Origin: Sulfitobacter litoralis
GTDB lineage: Bacteria; Pseudomonadota; Alphaproteobacteria; Rhodobacterales; Rhodobacteraceae
Reading direction: 5' to 3'
Length of the DNA: 64,000 nucleotides
Assembly (NCBI RefSeq): GCF_900103185.1
Contig: NZ_FNJD01000010.1
Location: forward strand, 1 to 64,000
The notes under the pieces were generated by a model that saw only the letters and a list, made by a program, of their open reading frames with translations, made no database searches and was not told where the DNA came from. Shown here one piece after another: positions 60,984 to 64,000 of this stretch (within the stretch, counting starts at the first letter, position 1; every line of letters begins with the position of its first letter). The position numbers and the translations under genes are program-made.

Positions 60984-63900
60984 ATGTTCAAGCCCAATCC
61001 GGCAAACCCGGCTTTCCCAATCTCCGATACTGACCTCGCCTCTGCGCTGGCGCAGATCTGCGCGGAGATCGTCCACCAACCCCTGCGCAGCTCAGCGCTG
61101 GCGCGCATCATGCGCGAGACGTTTCATGGCAGCGATGCCGGCGGTGCCTGGGACTGGCGCATGGCATATGACCTGATGCAGGCCGCGGCTGTCCAAGTGC
61201 TGCTGCGTGGGAACGGCGTGGCAGGTGACATCGCCGCTGCAAGGCTGCTTGCCTCGCGGCTGCTGACGGAAACCCGCCGGTCAGAGCAGCAGATCCGGCT
61301 GCAGCAGTTTTCCACGCCGCTGGCATGCGCGGCCCTGACGGTGCGGGCTGCAGCGATCCGCAAGGGCGAGACCGTGCTGGAGCCGTCGGCTGGCATCGGC
61401 GCCCTGGCTGCTTTCGCTGCCCGGGCCGGTGCCACGCTTGTGCTCAATGAAATCGACCCCTTTCGCCAGCGCCTCCTGCGCGCGGTTTTCGGCGGCGAGG
61501 TGACGGGCCATGACGGCGAGCATATCGACGATCTGCTGCAGACGCCGGTTCTACCCGACGTCGTGGTGATGAACCCGCCCTTCGCTTCCTCGGTCGATCG
61601 CTCCCGGGACAAGCACATCGCCGCCAAACATCTTATCGCGGCTGCCAAGCGCCTGGCACCCGGCGGGCGGCTGGTGGCGATCATGCCTCCGGGGTTCAGC
61701 CCCGAACGCGATGCCGCGCATTGGTCCCGCGCCTGCGGTCTCCTGAAGCCGCGCTTGGCACTCACGATGCCGGGACAGGTCTATCGCAAGCTCGGCACCT
61801 CTGTGGAAACCCAGCTGATGGTCTTCGACAAGGTGCAGGAGGACGGCGAGATGATCCGCGCCAATGTCCGGGATCTGGATGAAGCCTTGGTATATGTCGA
61901 TGCCATGGCCGCAACCCGGACCGAGATACGCCCCGTCCAACGGGCGGCAGCGGTTACTCCTGCGCGACCGATCGGTCCATCCTCTGCCCCGCGCAAGACC
62001 GCCGCTGCGCCTGTTGCCGCCTACAAACCCCGGGCCAATGCCGTCCGTCCGCTCAGCTTCACAAGCTTTGAGACCCCTCGTGACAACACGCCCATCTCGG
62101 ACATCTATGCGCGCTACCGTCCTCAGCGGATCGAGATCGCAGGCGCGCAGGAACATCCCACGCCGCTCGTTGAAAGCATCGCCATGGCCTCGGTTGCACC
62201 GCCCATGCCCTCAAACACGGGCAGTGATGACTTGCGACTGCCCGCACGGTTGATCGAGGAGGGACATCTCTCCGAGGCGCAGCTGGAAACCATCATCATG
62301 GCGCATGATGCCCATGGGCGCGACCTGCCCGGTCGGTTCACTATCGATGACGACCAGACCAAGCTGACGCGCGCCGATGATGACCCGGACGCACGGGCCT
62401 ATCGCCTCGGGTATTTCCTCGGCGACGGCACCGGTTGCGGCAAGGGGCGCGAATGCGCGGGACTCATTCTCGTGAACTGGCTTGCCGGGCGCAGGAAGGC
62501 GATCTGGGTCTCCAAATCCGCCACGCTCATCGAGGACGCCACCCGCGACTGGACCGATCTCGGCGGCTCGCCCGCTGACATCCAGCCGCTCTCCAAATGG
62601 AAACCGGACCAGCCCATCACCGTGACCTGTGGCATCCTCTTCGTCACCTACGCCACGCTGCGGTCCGCGGGCAAATGCGGCACCACGCGACTGAGCCAGA
62701 TCCTCGACTGGATGGGCGAAGACTTCGACGGCGTGCTGGCTTTTGATGAGGCCCATGCCATGCAGAATGCGGCGGGGTCCGAGCAGGGCAGGGGGGCCAA
62801 ACCCTCCCAGCAGGGCCTTGCCGGCCTGCGTTTGCAACTGGCAGCACCCCGCGCTCGCGTCTTCTACATCTCGGCCACGGGTGCCACGAGCGTGCACAAC
62901 CTGGCCTATGCCGCGCGGCTGGGGCTCTGGGGGCAGGGCCCCGAATACCCCTTCCCGAGCCGCGAGAGCTTTGTGTCGGCGATGGAAGCTGGCGGTGTCG
63001 CCGCCATGGAGGTGGTCGCGCGCGATCTCAAGACGCTCGGGCTTTACACGGCCCGCGCCCTCAGCTTCGACGGCGTGGAGTATGACGTGCTCGAACACGC
63101 GCTCACCCCGGCCCAGATCGAGGTCTACGACGCCTACGCTGGAGCGTTTCGGACGATCCACCACAATCTCGAAGCCGCGCTGACGGCGACCGGCGTCAAC
63201 GATGCCTCTGGCGAGACCAATGCCTCGGCCGCTCGCGCCTCGGCCAAGTCCCGCTTCGAGAGCACGAAGCAGCGCTTCTTCAACCATCTCCTGATGGGCA
63301 TGAAAGCCCCGACCATCATCCGCGCCATCAAGGACGATCTGGCGGCAGGCAATGCTTGCGTCATCCAGGTTGTCTCGACAGGCGAGAGCCTGCTGAAACG
63401 CCGGCTTGAGACAATGGACCCCGAGGATGAACTCGTCGAGGGTGCCTTGACGCCGCGCGACTATGTTCTGGGCTACCTCGAACAGGCCTTCCCGATCCAT
63501 GCGCAAAAGCTCGTGGAGATTGACGGCAACATGGTGGCGGAACCTTTGCGGGATGAGACCGGGGCGCTGGTCGTCTCGCGCGAGGCGCTCGCTCTGCGTG
63601 ACGCGGCCATGATAGAGTTGATGACGCTGGCTCCGATCCCCTCGGCGCTCGATCAGATCCTCTGGGCCTTTGGCGACGAGGCCGTGGCAGAAGTCACGGG
63701 GCGGTCCATCCGGCCCCTCAAGGCCGAGGACGGCCATCTCTTCATCGAGAAGCGCGCCGCCAGCAGTAATTCGTCAGAGACCCAAGCCTTTATGGATGGT
63801 GAGAAGGATATCCTGATCTTCTCCGATGCGGGCGGTACGGGCCGGTCCTATCATGCGGCGCAAACGGCGAAGAACCAGAAACGGCGGCGGCACTACCTGT

Positions 63901-64000
63901 TGGAGCCCGGCTGGCGCGCAGATGCGGCCATCCAAGGGCTCGGCCGCACGCATCGCTCTGCCCAGGTCAGCGCGCCCTTCTTCCGGGTCTGCACCTCCGA
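60984..64000 (+). CDS. Strawberry-notch-like methyltransferase-helicase, 3' end outside window
   Basis: At least 1005 residues, open to the window edge. An N-terminal class I methyltransferase-like domain shows VLEPSAGIGALAAFAARAG and the catalytic-type motif VVVMNPPFASS (about residue 197). A linker follows, then an SF2 helicase: Walker A LGDGTGCGKGRECAG (about 480), Walker B AFDEAHAMQN (about 588), YISATGATS and motif VI GLGRTHRSAQ (about 985). Bacterial Strawberry-notch relatives on phages and plasmids include P1 DarB, an antirestriction protein. With ArdC on the same island, protection of incoming DNA is a fair inference. AAAGGAATATTCCC precedes the start. Confidence 0.9.
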   Translation, partial: MFKPNPANPAFPISDTDLASALAQICAEIVHQPLRSSALARIMRETFHGSDAGGAWDWRMAYDLMQAAAVQVLLRGNGVAGDIAAARLLASRLLTETRRSEQQIRLQQFSTPLACAALTVRAAAIRKGETVLEPSAGIGALAAFAARAGATLVLNEIDPFRQRLLRAVFGGEVTGHDGEHIDDLLQTPVLPDVVVMNPPFASSVDRSRDKHIAAKHLIAAAKRLAPGGRLVAIMPPGFSPERDAAHWSRACGLLKPRLALTMPGQVYRKLGTSVETQLMVFDKVQEDGEMIRANVRDLDEALVYVDAMAATRTEIRPVQRAAAVTPARPIGPSSAPRKTAAAPVAAYKPRANAVRPLSFTSFETPRDNTPISDIYARYRPQRIEIAGAQEHPTPLVESIAMASVAPPMPSNTGSDDLRLPARLIEEGHLSEAQLETIIMAHDAHGRDLPGRFTIDDDQTKLTRADDDPDARAYRLGYFLGDGTGCGKGRECAGLILVNWLAGRRKAIWVSKSATLIEDATRDWTDLGGSPADIQPLSKWKPDQPITVTCGILFVTYATLRSAGKCGTTRLSQILDWMGEDFDGVLAFDEAHAMQNAAGSEQGRGAKPSQQGLAGLRLQLAAPRARVFYISATGATSVHNLAYAARLGLWGQGPEYPFPSRESFVSAMEAGGVAAMEVVARDLKTLGLYTARALSFDGVEYDVLEHALTPAQIEVYDAYAGAFRTIHHNLEAALTATGVNDASGETNASAARASAKSRFESTKQRFFNHLLMGMKAPTIIRAIKDDLAAGNACVIQVVSTGESLLKRRLETMDPEDELVEGALTPRDYVLGYLEQAFPIHAQKLVEIDGNMVAEPLRDETGALVVSREALALRDAAMIELMTLAPIPSALDQILWAFGDEAVAEVTGRSIRPLKAEDGHLFIEKRAASSNSSETQAFMDGEKDILIFSDAGGTGRSYHAAQTAKNQKRRRHYLLEPGWRADAAIQGLGRTHRSAQVSAPFFRVCTS

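Noticed and set aside
62211-63737. Minus-strand open frame of 508 codons
   Set aside because: It lies opposite the Strawberry-notch-like helicase domains, which have a full set of motifs on the plus strand.
1-64000. CRISPR arrays, tRNA and rRNA genes
   Set aside because: No regularly spaced repeats, clover-leaf-like sequences or rRNA stretches were noticed on reading both strands.

Overview
The window looks like part of an alphaproteobacterial extrachromosomal replicon, most likely from the Rhodobacteraceae (Roseobacter group). It carries a complete repABC cassette (36.5-40.6 kb), plasmid backbone genes typical of that family (DUF1403, ScpB-like, ArdC, DUF3768, DUF3085, large ParB-like proteins), a pca gene order with PcaQ and PcaR regulators as in Alphaproteobacteria, and many insertion sequences. 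No rRNA or tRNA genes and no CRISPR array were seen.

Region 1 (1-27.1 kb) is a catabolic block lying between two same-orientation copies of one IS6-family element; the left copy is cut by the window edge. Minus-strand genes (2.2-15.7 kb) encode what looks like an ortho-phthalate upper pathway: Rieske oxygenase, PDR-type reductase, dihydrodiol dehydrogenase and 4,5-dihydroxyphthalate decarboxylase. With them are a TAXI-TRAP uptake system, a MarR regulator, an EamA permease, and a ThDP enzyme and aldehyde dehydrogenase of unknown substrate. Similar inverted repeats lie upstream of three of the transcription units and suggest one regulon. After a patch of IS and IclR debris (16.0-17.2 kb) come the lower-pathway genes: pcaR, pcaIJF, pcaQ, pcaDCHG and pcaB. 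Together these would take phthalate through protocatechuate to succinyl-CoA and acetyl-CoA. The block ends in a pobA remnant and a ParB-like gene cut by the right IS6 copy.

Region 2 (27.1-36 kb) holds scpB-like and DUF1403 genes, a tyrosine recombinase, a SWIM/SNF2 helicase, a serine resolvase and a DUF4143 ATPase. Region 3 (36.5-40.6 kb) is the replicon: a 36-bp perfect palindrome (probable parS), repA, repB, a probable antisense-RNA interval and repC. Region 4 (40.9-48.2 kb) is a plasmid accessory island with ArdC antirestriction protein, DUF3768, a 660-residue ParB-like protein, DUF3085, a DUF6927-like protein and a PrlF/YhaV toxin-antitoxin pair. It ends in the broken 5' end of a Strawberry-notch-like gene.

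Region 5 (48.2-60.2 kb) is an insertion of stress and metal genes bounded by IS256 on the left and IS66/IS5 on the right: YnfA, a multicopper-oxidase::ArsH chimera, rhodanese, a persulfide-dioxygenase-like hydrolase with a BigR-like repressor, a CmtR-like sensor with an HMA-CDF transporter and lspA, a TRAP QM pair without a binding protein, and a CYP152-like peroxygenase P450. Region 6 (60.3 kb to the end) resumes a second, diverged copy of the backbone: RelBE and an intact Strawberry-notch-like methyltransferase-helicase running off the window.
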